DNA from: Pedobacter sp. SL55
GTDB lineage: Bacteria > Bacteroidota > Bacteroidia > Sphingobacteriales > Sphingobacteriaceae
Assembly (NCBI RefSeq): GCF_026625705.1
Contig: NZ_CP113059.1
Coordinates: 3,906,001 to 3,970,000 of the forward strand
Direction: 5' to 3'
Length of the DNA stretch: 64,000 nt
Below the pieces are notes generated by a model that did no database searches, was not told the DNA's origin, and was given only the letters and a program-made list of their open reading frames with translations. Within the stretch, counting starts at the first letter, position 1. Each line of letters begins with the position of its first letter. Made by a program: the position numbers and the translations under genes. This document shows positions 20,215 to 28,641 of this stretch, piece after piece.

Positions 20215-22542
20215 ATGCATAACATTGAAGCCGATACCCCCCTATTAAATGCGCTTACAGCACAGACAAAAAAAAGCAAAGATTTATATCAGCCTCTGCT
20301 ATTCAGACTATCTAATGATAATGATAAGGCCAAGCTAAACCAGCTACTTTTAGAAACCAAACCATTACAAGTTTTTGACACCATAAAAGAGCAAGTATTT
20401 GAACTCTTAAAATGTTTAAAACCACTTATAGCTTTTATGCCCAAAGCCGAATTAGAAAATTTGGTAACAGAGCGGCTAGGTAAAAGCGAAGAATATGGCG
20501 TTTGGGTTTATTATCCTTGGAGTAATAAATTGGTACATCTTTTAGACGAAGATGAATTTACCATTGTAAGAACAAACAGAAACAAACATAAAATTACAGC
20601 CGAAGAACAGCAAATACTCGCTACCAAAAAAATCGGGGTAATGGGCTTATCGGTAGGCCAATCCGTATCATTAACTTTAGCCATGGAGCGTGGTTTTGGT
20701 GAGCTTCGCATTGCTGATTTTGATGAGTTAGATTTAAGCAATATCAACAGAATTAGAACCGGAGCCTGTAACATTGGCTTAAAGAAAACAGTAATAGTTG
20801 CCAGAGAAATAGCAGAAATAGATCCATTTTTAAAAGTAGTTTGTTATGACGAGGGTATTACCGAAGATAATATCGTTAATTTTTTAACCGACAATGGAAA
20901 ATTAGATCTATTAATAGACGAATGCGATAGCTTTGACATTAAGATAAACGCCAGAAAAATTGCTAAAAGCCTTCAAATTCCGGTACTAATGGAGGGAAGC
21001 GACAGAGGCACGATAGATATTGAAAGGTTCGATTTAGAACCACAAAGACCTATTTTGCATGGAATGGTTGAACATCTAGATATGGACAAGTTTAAAGACT
21101 TGAAAACATTTGATGAAAAAGTACCTTACATCACAGCAGTAACTGGTTTTGAAACACTCTCGCCAAGAATGAAAGCCTCGGCAGTTGAACTAATGAGCTC
21201 TATTTCTACCTGGCCACAATTGGCGAGTGCCGTAACTTTTGGTGGTGGCGTAAGCGCAGACCTGTCTCGAAAAATATTACTTAACAGCTTAAAAATATCT
21301 GGCAGGTTCTTTTTAGACCTAGACGAGTTAATTTGCGACGAAGCTCCCCTACCTGCTGTAAAAGAAATAACACCTGCAAAGCAAGCGTTAACAAGCGAAG
21401 ACATTGAAGTATTTATTAGAGAAAACAATATCTCTGAAAGCAGCGAGCTAGCTAAAGACCTTACCGAAACAGAATTAAACGATTTAGTAGACGCTGTAAA
21501 AAAAGCACCTTCGGGTGGCAATAACCAACCTTGGAGGCTTCACTATCAAAATAAAAAACTACACCTATTTTTAGATGAAAGCGCAGCTCAGGCTTATTTA
21601 GATCCTCAATTTGTATCTTCTTACACGTCTATAGGCTGCGCTATAGAAAACTTACTATTGGCAGCTGCTGTTAAAAAACTAAAGGTACAATGGTTACTTA
21701 CGCCAGAGCTGGCACCTAAACATCTAGCTGTTTTTCAGTTTTTCGATGGAGTTGAAGCTAGCGAGGAAGAACTTCTCTTAGCGCAGCAAATTTCGCTAAG
21801 GCATACCAACAGGAAAAGCCCACAGAGAGCAGCAATTGAAGACAATGAAATTACCTACCTAAAAAAATTGGTAGCCGATACTGAGGGCGCTAATTTAACT
21901 TTCGTTAGAGATTTAGCACAACTAAAAAACCTTGCCCAAATAGCCACAGCTACAGATTTATTTAGAATATTTGTACCCGAGGCGCATGAAGATTTTATTA
22001 CCAAAGAAATGCGTTGGACCATTGAGCAAACCAACCAAACCCAAGATGGCATAGGCATACATACTTTAGACCTCAACAATAACGACCAATTAGGCATACA
22101 GCTCTTGAGAGACAGAAGAATGATAGATTTTTTGGAAAAGATTAATGGTGGCGGCGCTTTTGCCAGGTTACTTACCCAACAATTTATGAGCTCTTCTGCC
22201 ATTGGTTTAATTTCTTTGCCCGGCAACCAAGTTTCATCGTGGATACAAGGCGGAATAGCCGCTCAAAAAATGTGGCTAGGCGCTACAGCACTAGGCCTGC
22301 AAATACACCCAGTTAATGTGCCTTTATTATTTTTCTACAAAAACTCTATAGAGAAAAGTTTAACTTTAACAGAAAATCAAAAACATTATTTAACAAAAGC
22401 CGAAGTAGAATTAAATACCATTTTTAATAAACCCGAAAACCAAACAGCAATGTTTATGTTCAGAGTTTTCAAAGCCAGCGCATCTCCAGAAAGAACCATC
22501 AGAAAGTCCAACAATAAAATTTTCTCCATTGGAAGAGCATAA
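20215..22542 (+). CDS. ThiF/E1-like and nitroreductase fusion protein (Rv1355c-like)
   Basis: The 775-residue protein has two enzymes in one chain. Residues about 120-340 form an E1/ThiF-type adenylating domain with a dinucleotide-binding glycine motif (KIGVMGLSVGQSVSLTLA) and RIADFDELDLSNINRI. Residues about 420-760 form an FMN-dependent nitroreductase-like domain (VKKAPSGGNNQPWRLHY and SLRHTNRKSPQ). The same order is found in the mycobacterial Rv1355c family, whose substrate is unknown to me. The E1 domain would adenylate a carboxylate such as a peptide or sulfur carrier, and the flavin domain would oxidise or reduce the product. It is cytoplasmic with no signal peptide. The next gene overlaps its 3' end by 14 bp, so it leads a five-gene operon that ends in two-component proteins. 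Confidence 0.85.
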   Translation: MHNIEADTPLLNALTAQTKKSKDLYQPLLFRLSNDNDKAKLNQLLLETKPLQVFDTIKEQVFELLKCLKPLIAFMPKAELENLVTERLGKSEEYGVWVYYPWSNKLVHLLDEDEFTIVRTNRNKHKITAEEQQILATKKIGVMGLSVGQSVSLTLAMERGFGELRIADFDELDLSNINRIRTGACNIGLKKTVIVAREIAEIDPFLKVVCYDEGITEDNIVNFLTDNGKLDLLIDECDSFDIKINARKIAKSLQIPVLMEGSDRGTIDIERFDLEPQRPILHGMVEHLDMDKFKDLKTFDEKVPYITAVTGFETLSPRMKASAVELMSSISTWPQLASAVTFGGGVSADLSRKILLNSLKISGRFFLDLDELICDEAPLPAVKEITPAKQALTSEDIEVFIRENNISESSELAKDLTETELNDLVDAVKKAPSGGNNQPWRLHYQNKKLHLFLDESAAQAYLDPQFVSSYTSIGCAIENLLLAAAVKKLKVQWLLTPELAPKHLAVFQFFDGVEASEEELLLAQQISLRHTNRKSPQRAAIEDNEITYLKKLVADTEGANLTFVRDLAQLKNLAQIATATDLFRIFVPEAHEDFITKEMRWTIEQTNQTQDGIGIHTLDLNNNDQLGIQLLRDRRMIDFLEKINGGGAFARLLTQQFMSSSAIGLISLPGNQVSSWIQGGIAAQKMWLGATALGLQIHPVNVPLLFFYKNSIEKSLTLTENQKHYLTKAEVELNTIFNKPENQTAMFMFRVFKASASPERTIRKSNNKIFSIGRA

Positions 22543-23245
22543 CCCGGAAATAAAGAACATTAATTTCACTGCATTTAGAGCTATTGATGATAGAGATGCG
22601 TGTATGCAATTTATTGATGGGCATAGACGTGTGTTGGAAATATTTGGCATTACCCAAATTACTTCTGCAAAAGCAGATTGGATTTTAAATCCGGATGTAT
22701 ATGTAATGTTGGTAACCGATGCCGATACCGGAAAAGCCTTGGGAGGCGGCAGGGTACATAGAGCTAACAGAATAAACCCACTCCCTATTGAAGAAGCTGT
22801 AGGCTATATGGACGAAAAAATATACCAAATGGTTGAAGACCACACCGATGCCGGCACTGGAGAAGTAGCAGGAGTTTGGAACTCGTTTGAAATTGCAGGC
22901 TTAGGCATAGGAAGCTTACATTTAAGTACAGCTTGTGTAGCTTATTCAAAATTTATTAATTTAACTACCTTATTTGGTTTAGCAGCGCCAGCAACTTACA
23001 GGAACGTATTAAGAGGTGGTTTTCAGGTGGTAACTTCTTTGGGCTATAACGGCAAATTCTATTACCCAAAAGATCAATTAACTGCCACAGTAATGTTTAA
23101 CCATGATATTATCGATCTTCCCTTAACACTAGAACCACAAAGAACCATTGCCTTTGACATGAGGAGAGAAGTAATCTATAAAACCGAAATCCCTTCCAAA
23201 TCTGGCGATTTGGTAAATTTAACTTTTGATTTATCCAGAACATGA
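22529..23245 (+). CDS. GNAT/N-acyltransferase-like protein
   Basis: About 238 residues. The core has the acyl-CoA-binding look of GNAT or autoinducer-synthase-like folds: a strand with VMLVTDADTGKALGGGRVH, an acidic strand VWNSFEIAGLGIG and a following helix (STACVAYSKFINLTTLFG). I cannot name the family more precisely. No ATG is found near the N-terminus. A TTG at 22529, inside the end of the previous gene, is the best start and implies translational coupling. Its stop overlaps the next ATG as ATGA. Placed between an E1-like fusion and a membrane histidine kinase, it may make or modify a small signal molecule. That is inference. Confidence 0.65.
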   Translation: MEEHNPEIKNINFTAFRAIDDRDACMQFIDGHRRVLEIFGITQITSAKADWILNPDVYVMLVTDADTGKALGGGRVHRANRINPLPIEEAVGYMDEKIYQMVEDHTDAGTGEVAGVWNSFEIAGLGIGSLHLSTACVAYSKFINLTTLFGLAAPATYRNVLRGGFQVVTSLGYNGKFYYPKDQLTATVMFNHDIIDLPLTLEPQRTIAFDMRREVIYKTEIPSKSGDLVNLTFDLSRT

Positions 23246-25368
23246 CACAGGGTGCATTGAGATTATTTTTTTGCTCGTTTTTTCTGTTAATTAGCCAATT
23301 AAGCTATGCAGAGGTAAACGATTTGCAATCACTCCCTTTCCACGCATCAGTTTATAAAGACAAAAGCAACAACGATAAGGTAGAAGATATTCTTAATAAA
23401 AATTTTACCACTGTTGATACAGAAATATTCAATTTCGGGGTTTCTGATGCCGTTTTTTGGATAAAGCTTACCGCAGAAAAAAACCTCATTTTAAACAATA
23501 ACTTTTTGTTTATCGAACAATCCAGATTTTCGATAAGCGAAATGTACCACCAGAAACCAAATGGTAAACCTTTAGCAGCTAATCTGTTTAGTCTATTTAA
23601 AAACAACCTCGTAAAAAATGCACAAGGAATTACTTTTGCATTGCCCGACACGATTAGCAAAGGCGAAATCTTCTTACTCAAACTTAAATCTCAAGAGGCA
23701 TTTATAACCAGAATTTCTGTAATTACGGAAAGTAAACTACACGCCAAGTACGCCCTAAAAGACATCATATTTGGCATATACACCGGCATAATGTTAATTA
23801 TGTTCGTGTATAACCTTTTCCTATTTATCATAGTTAAAGATAAAAGCTATATTTTTTATGTTTTTTATATCTTATTTACTTGGTTAACACAAATTTCTAT
23901 ACAAGGATATGGATTAATATACCTATGGGATGCAAATTCTTTCATTAACAATTATTCTGTTGTACTGTATTCTCTATTAGGCTTAGTTTTTGCTAGTTTA
24001 TTTACCACATCCTTTCTAAACACCAAGTTATTTGCACCAAAAATTCATTTACTAATCAAAATTTTTATAACCATTATACTCGTAACCACGGCTCTGCTAT
24101 TTGTAACCAATGCTTATATAGGTTTTGTGGCTATGCAAATAATTACCGTATTTGGCGTTGTAATTGCTTTAAGTGCTTCTTACTTTGTTTATTTTAAAAA
24201 GCATTTTAAACCTGCCGGATTTTATCTAATTGCTTGGTCTATTTTATTGGTTGGAGCGGTATTATTCATCATGAAAGATTATAATATACTACCCTATAAT
24301 ACCTTTACCACCTATTTGCTACAAATCTCATCAGCTATAGAAGTAACCCTATTGTCTTTTGCGCTGGCAGATAAAATCAATTATTTTAAAAAAGAAAACG
24401 AAAGTGCACAAGCACAGGCACTAAATGCTTCTTTAGAAAACCAAAAACTCATAAAAGAACAAAATGTGCTGTTAGAGAAAAAGGTTAAAGAACGTACCGA
24501 AGAATTAGAAAATGCAAACCAAACGCTAAACACCACTTTAACCAACTTAAAAGCTACTCAATCTCAATTAGTTGATGCCGAAAAAATGGCTGCTTTAGGT
24601 CAGTTAACCGCTGGTATTGCACACGAAATTAACAATCCAATAAATTTTGTAACCTCTAATGTAAAACCTTTAAAATTAGACATTGATGATTTGAAGGAAG
24701 TGATTAGAAAATACGAGCAAATTGACCTAGAAAAAGAGATTAAACCTCAAATCGATGAGATTGAAGCCTTTAAAAAACAGATTGATTTAGGCTTTATCAA
24801 TGATGAAATTGTCTCGCTGCTATCGGGCATTAGCGAAGGCGCCAAACGAACGGCAGAAATTATTAGAAGTTTAAGAAATTTTAGCCGCGTTGATGAGACC
24901 GATATGAAAGCCATTGACTTAAACGAAGGCCTTTTATCTACTTTGGTATTGATAAGAAATACGCTACCAGACAACCTAACCGTAATTAAAGAACTAGGTA
25001 ATTTACCTAAGGTAGAATGTATGCCAGGAAAAATCAACCAGGTTTTTATGAACTTGGTTGCCAATGCCGTACAAGCCATTAAAAGTAAAGAAACACAGGC
25101 AGAAGAAGAATTTTTAACCATTAAAAGCTGGTACCATAACCAACAGGTTTACATTAGTGTTAAAGATACTGGCACCGGAATGACCGAAGAAGTTAAACAT
25201 CGTATTTTTGAACCTTTCTTTACCACTAAAGATATTGGCGAAGGTACTGGTTTAGGGTTATCTATTGTATTTAGCATCATCGAGAAACATAAAGGACACG
25301 TAGAAGTTATTTCTGAGCTAGGAAAAGGAACTGAATTTATTATTATATTGCAGGTAAATACACTATAA
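23242..25368 (+). CDS. 7TM-DISM sensor histidine kinase
   Basis: The 708-residue protein has a signal peptide, then an extracellular beta-sandwich (about residues 30-165, 7TMR-DISMED2-like, with FNFGVSDAVFWIKL). Seven transmembrane helices follow (about 175-385), then a coiled coil (QNVLLEKKVKERTEELENA). The kinase has an H box with H461 (GQLTAGIAHEINNPINFV), an N box (NQVFMNLVANAVQAI), G1 (DTGTGMTEE), F (FEPFFTTKDIG) and G2 (GEGTGLGLSI). 7TM-DISM receptors are thought to sense carbohydrate-like or other small ligands. The gene overlaps the GNAT-like gene by ATGA and is followed after 13 bp by a receiver-kinase hybrid, its likely partner. Confidence 0.93.
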   Translation: MTQGALRLFFCSFFLLISQLSYAEVNDLQSLPFHASVYKDKSNNDKVEDILNKNFTTVDTEIFNFGVSDAVFWIKLTAEKNLILNNNFLFIEQSRFSISEMYHQKPNGKPLAANLFSLFKNNLVKNAQGITFALPDTISKGEIFLLKLKSQEAFITRISVITESKLHAKYALKDIIFGIYTGIMLIMFVYNLFLFIIVKDKSYIFYVFYILFTWLTQISIQGYGLIYLWDANSFINNYSVVLYSLLGLVFASLFTTSFLNTKLFAPKIHLLIKIFITIILVTTALLFVTNAYIGFVAMQIITVFGVVIALSASYFVYFKKHFKPAGFYLIAWSILLVGAVLFIMKDYNILPYNTFTTYLLQISSAIEVTLLSFALADKINYFKKENESAQAQALNASLENQKLIKEQNVLLEKKVKERTEELENANQTLNTTLTNLKATQSQLVDAEKMAALGQLTAGIAHEINNPINFVTSNVKPLKLDIDDLKEVIRKYEQIDLEKEIKPQIDEIEAFKKQIDLGFINDEIVSLLSGISEGAKRTAEIIRSLRNFSRVDETDMKAIDLNEGLLSTLVLIRNTLPDNLTVIKELGNLPKVECMPGKINQVFMNLVANAVQAIKSKETQAEEEFLTIKSWYHNQQVYISVKDTGTGMTEEVKHRIFEPFFTTKDIGEGTGLGLSIVFSIIEKHKGHVEVISELGKGTEFIIILQVNTL

Positions 25369-25381
25369 AAATTAATTCAAA

Positions 25382-26461
25382 ATGACCAGCCCTACCGTAC
25401 GCGTCTTATATATTGATGATGAAGAAAATAATCTTCAAGCATTTAGAGCCGCGTTTAGGAGACAGTACGAGATTTATACCGCTCCCTCTGCTGCCGAAGG
25501 TTTGAGAATTATGCAGCATATAGACATCCACGTAGTGTTGGCCGATCAAAAAATGCCAAATACTACGGGTGTAGAGTTTTTTAAGAGTATTGTAAAAACA
25601 CATCCAGATCCTATTCGTATTTTACTTACAGGCTACACAGACATAGAAGCACTAGCTGATGCCATTAACCATGGCGATATTTACAGGTACATTGCCAAAC
25701 CTTGGAACGACTTAGAGCTGCACAACTCAATAAAGAATGCTTACGACTCTTATGTAGCAAGAGCCAACCTAAATAATAAAATAACAGAGCTTGAGAAAAC
25801 CAACGATGAGCTTAACCGATTTATTTACAGCATTTCTCACGAATTAAGGGCTCCATTAGTATCGGTAATGGGTATCATCAACTTGGTTAAAATGGAGGGA
25901 CTGTATAATTCTAGCGGCGAGTATTGGAGCTTAATCGAAACCTGCTCTAACAAGCTGGATTATTATATCCAAAAAACGCTGCAATACTATAAAAATACAA
26001 AAGATATTCCCGACCATAGCGAGGTGGACTTTTACAAACTCGTAAATGACTTAATAGAATTACACACTTATTCTGATAAAGAAACCAAATTTAATGTTGA
26101 TATTAAACAAAACGCAAGGTTTGTAGGCGATGCTTTTAGAATAGAAGTAATTTTAAGTAACCTCATATCTAATGCAATTAAGTATCAAAATTCCGATGAG
26201 CCTCACAAAACGGTAAATATCCAAATAAATGTAGATGAATTTGAAGCGAAAGTAAATATTAACGATAATGGACTAGGCATACTGAAAGAGCACCTAGAAA
26301 AGATATTTACCCAATTCTTTAAAAGCAAAACACATCACGGTACCGGCTTAGGTCTTTTTATTGTAAAAGAGGCCTTAAACAAAATGAATGGTACTATTAA
26401 CGTTAGTTCAAATACCGAAGATGGTACAACCTTTAAAATAACTATACCAAATGCCAAATAA
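25382..26461 (+). CDS. Receiver-histidine kinase hybrid
   Basis: The 359-residue cytoplasmic protein has an N-terminal receiver (D55 in VVLADQKMP, LTGYTDI, IAKPW), a short coiled coil and a histidine kinase core (H153 in SISHELRAPLVSVMG, N box ILSNLISNAIKYQ, G1 DNGLGIL, G2 GTGLGLFIVKEAL). The receiver-first order fits a relay: phosphorylation by the upstream 7TM kinase could gate this second kinase. Its last codons overlap the next receiver gene by 11 bp. No transmembrane segment is seen. Confidence 0.92.
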   Translation: MTSPTVRVLYIDDEENNLQAFRAAFRRQYEIYTAPSAAEGLRIMQHIDIHVVLADQKMPNTTGVEFFKSIVKTHPDPIRILLTGYTDIEALADAINHGDIYRYIAKPWNDLELHNSIKNAYDSYVARANLNNKITELEKTNDELNRFIYSISHELRAPLVSVMGIINLVKMEGLYNSSGEYWSLIETCSNKLDYYIQKTLQYYKNTKDIPDHSEVDFYKLVNDLIELHTYSDKETKFNVDIKQNARFVGDAFRIEVILSNLISNAIKYQNSDEPHKTVNIQINVDEFEAKVNINDNGLGILKEHLEKIFTQFFKSKTHHGTGLGLFIVKEALNKMNGTINVSSNTEDGTTFKITIPNAK

Positions 26462-26870
26462 AACCGGAAAAGTATTGTTGATTGATGACAATGATATTGA
26501 CCTAAAAATCAATTCAAAGATAATTAAGCTATCAGATTTTTTTGATGAAATTATTTTGTGCCAATCCGGAGATGAAGGCCTGAAGTATATTAACACAAAC
26601 CTAGAAAACCCAGGCCTATGGCCCGATTTTATTTTGCTAGATATACAAATGCCAGAAATGGACGGCTTCGAATTCTTAGAAATCTATAAACACTTTCCAC
26701 AAACTTTTCTAGATCATTGCAAGCTAGCCATACTCTCTTCTACTTTAGATTTTGGCGACATTAAAAAAGCCGAAGCAAACCCACTGGTAATTAAACTATT
26801 AAAAAAACCATTATATCCTAGCGAGCTAAGAGAACTATTAGACAGAAACTCTACCTTATTGGGCAGTTAA
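26451..26870 (+). CDS. Single-domain response regulator
   Basis: The 139-residue protein is a stand-alone receiver: acidic pocket IDDND, phospho-acceptor D64 (FILLDIQMPEMDGFEFL), conserved Ser in AILSSTLDF and Lys in LLKKPLYPSEL. No output domain. The start overlaps the hybrid kinase, so it is translationally coupled and is probably the last acceptor of the relay or a phosphate sink. It is the last gene of the operon; the attC-like repeat begins just after its stop. Confidence 0.92.
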   Translation: MPNKTGKVLLIDDNDIDLKINSKIIKLSDFFDEIILCQSGDEGLKYINTNLENPGLWPDFILLDIQMPEMDGFEFLEIYKHFPQTFLDHCKLAILSSTLDFGDIKKAEANPLVIKLLKKPLYPSELRELLDRNSTLLGS

Positions 26871-26874
26871 AAAG

Positions 26875-27004
26875 CATAACGTTTGGCGGCTTTGCGAAGT
26901 GGTGAAAATCGAAGCACAAATGTTCAGTTTTGTACAAAAGTTAGATCGAAGAACTGTTGTTGAATTTAGAACTGAACCCGCCATTTTGCCAAACTGCTGT
27001 TATG
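26875..27004. repeat. attC-like 130-nt imperfect inverted repeat
   Basis: The outer arms are CATAAC (26875-26880) and GTTATG (26999-27004). Inside them are GTTTGGC (26881-26887) with GCCAAAC (26988-26994), and further in GTTCAGTT (26922-26929) with AACTGAAC (26970-26977). The nested, bulged arms at both ends, the GTTA at the boundary and the length resemble integron attC sites. No integrase gene is in the window, so the function is inference. The repeat separates the signalling operon from a two-gene block of unlike character. Confidence 0.45.
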
Positions 27005-27012
27005 TACAGTTT

Positions 27013-27381
27013 TTATTTTAATGGGTTCCAATTTTCGTCTCGTTGCTCTTCCTTTGTTGGTTGTCTCACATTTCTAAACATCTCTAGTTCGCAAGCACCA
27101 AATTCAATAAAATTCCTTTGTCCTTGTCTTAGTGAAACTCGGTTTGCACCACCTTCATAATTCGGGTTGTCAAGTTGATCTGGGTCGTCTTCCCAAAAGC
27201 AAACTTGGCAAATGTCATATGAGCCATTAGGTTGTTCTCTACACACAGAGCACTAAAAAATAAAACACCTATAGAATACAAATTATGCCAATAAATTCTA
27301 TTTTTGATTGGTACGAAAATTAGGGAAGCACACAAATGTCTTATAGCCACAACAAGGGCAAGCAAACTTTTCTGTTACCAT
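27013..27381 (-). pseudogene. CPCC-family cysteine-rich protein gene, interrupted by an IS tail
   Basis: The start (ATG at 27381) reads MVTEKFACPCCGYKTF, the zinc-binding opening of CPCC-family proteins. The rest of the family pattern resumes at about 27246 with CREQPNGSYDICQVCFWED and continues to the stop at 27013. Between them lies an 88-bp piece of IS3-family sequence that brings in an in-frame stop. Removing the insert gives a normal-length protein of about 95 residues. The start overlaps the end of the upstream gene by 7 bp, so the two were one operon. The function of CPCC proteins is unknown. The gene is almost certainly dead. Confidence 0.8.
27247..27334 (+). mobile_element. Right-end fragment of an IS3-family element
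   Basis: These 88 bp match 52312-52399, the 3' end of orfB and the right terminal repeat of the complete element in this window, with three mismatches that I count by eye. The outer end (GGGAAGCACACA) is preserved; the left end and the transposase are gone. It interrupts the CPCC-type gene. Confidence 0.85.
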
Positions 27382-27944
27382 ATTTTCCACCAAGGTTTTT
27401 TATCCTCAAATGAATAGTAACTTCCACCTGTCAAAGTTTTTGTGTCAAGGTCATATTTAAACATAACCCATTCGTCTGCATTGTGCGTAGGGTTATATGC
27501 AAGTCCTGACACCAAATTATTTTCAACTTTAATATCAGCCAATCCGTCCCAAGAAATTCTTTCTGTGTTCCAATGTTTTCCGTCAGGCTCAATAATTGTC
27601 AGGTCGATTTGGTCTTGCAAAACAATTCTGCCTTTGCTTGCCTTAAAAATGTCTGAATAGCCAACTCCAAAAACTTCAATAGGTTTTGTGTCGTTCGGGT
27701 GCATTAAGTAACACGTTCCGCAAGCAACTACTAACAAGTTTGGAGTGTTTTCAAATTCTATAATTTGTTTTAAGTCTGTCCAACCAGGTTGAAAATTAGC
27801 AACCCATTCAGTTCCGTCAGTTTTATAAAATCGAACAGGAAACCCTTCTGAATAAAATACTTCTCCTTTGTCTGTTACGGGAACATACATTGGCCCATAA
27901 GTCGGCAAAGAGTTTAATATTTCGTATCGTTTTTCTGTCGTCAT
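27375..27944 (-). CDS. Uncharacterised protein, possible beta-propeller-like fold
   Basis: The 189-residue protein has no signal peptide. It starts TTEKRYEILNSLPTYGPMYV and has short beta-strand repeats with aromatic residues (YSEGFPVRFYKTDGTEWV, VVACGTCYLMHP), ending KKPWWKIW. I do not recognise the family. It is immediately upstream of the broken CPCC gene and overlaps it by 7 bp, and both lie inside the block bounded by the attC-like repeat and a GTTAGCT sequence at 27976-27982. Small orphan proteins of this kind are typical cargo of gene cassettes. Function unknown. Confidence 0.7.
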   Translation of the reverse strand: MTTEKRYEILNSLPTYGPMYVPVTDKGEVFYSEGFPVRFYKTDGTEWVANFQPGWTDLKQIIEFENTPNLLVVACGTCYLMHPNDTKPIEVFGVGYSDIFKASKGRIVLQDQIDLTIIEPDGKHWNTERISWDGLADIKVENNLVSGLAYNPTHNADEWVMFKYDLDTKTLTGGSYYSFEDKKPWWKIW

Positions 27945-27993
27945 TTTCTTTTGTGTAGGGTCGCCCTAAAATGGCAGCTAACTAAGTATAGTG

Positions 27994-28392
27994 CTAATTA
28001 AAAGACAAATCAATCTGCTGAAAAACGCACTGCTTAGCTCCTATTTCAAATGCCAATTCCTTTAAAACGCTGCCATTTGCCGTTTTAACTTTTAATGTAT
28101 GCTTACCAATAGCTACTTCTGGCAACACAAATACATTAATTAGCTGTTCGGTTTTTTTAAGCTCATCGCAATTTTGCAGATACGTTGGGTTTAGGTTAGG
28201 AACTGGAGCCAACATACCACAGTCTTCTTCATCAATCGAAAAATGTAATTCTAAAAAATCTTCACCGTTGTAGTTTATAGCTACTGCATATTGTCCAAAT
28301 TCGGCACCAAGGTTCTCCTCCTTATCACATGAGAAAAGAAAAGGGATAAACAGAAAAGCTAATGAGAGAAATACGTTAATTTTTTTATTCAT
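27994..28392 (-). CDS. Small lipoprotein of unknown function
   Basis: The 132-residue protein has a lipoprotein signal peptide (lipobox FLFSCDKEE) and a single beta-sandwich-like domain (ITVNVF-type strands, GKHTLKVKTANGSVLKELAFE). Two internal cysteines (in DEEDCGM and LQNCDEL) and one near the C-terminus (KQCVFQQ) could form disulfides. No family recognised. It stands alone between the cassette-like block and the divergent DUF2339 operon. Confidence 0.75.
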   Translation of the reverse strand: MNKKINVFLSLAFLFIPFLFSCDKEENLGAEFGQYAVAINYNGEDFLELHFSIDEEDCGMLAPVPNLNPTYLQNCDELKKTEQLINVFVLPEVAIGKHTLKVKTANGSVLKELAFEIGAKQCVFQQIDLSFN

Positions 28393-28641
28393 AATGATTT
28401 ATTCTATTACAAATATGAAGATTATTTAACCTAAAAAAAATACTCGAAAACAGGTATTTTTAAAAATAGTAGTTTAAAAGATATCCATTTCATGATTTAA
28501 ACCTTCCTATTACAAGTATTAAAAATGAGTGAACTAAAAGCAACACTCCTGTAACGAGTAACAACACGAGATTAATTTTAAAATAATTTCGTTAACCTTG
28601 TGTTAATATAGGCTACTTTACCTAGCATAAAACCCAAATTA

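Noticed and set aside
27247..27334. Miniature inverted-repeat element
   Set aside because: Only one terminal repeat is present, so it is a truncated IS end rather than a MITE.
27129..27365. A 78-residue minus-strand frame through the CPCC region
   Set aside because: It reads the CPCC gene and the inserted IS tail in a different frame; the CPCC motifs are in other frames.
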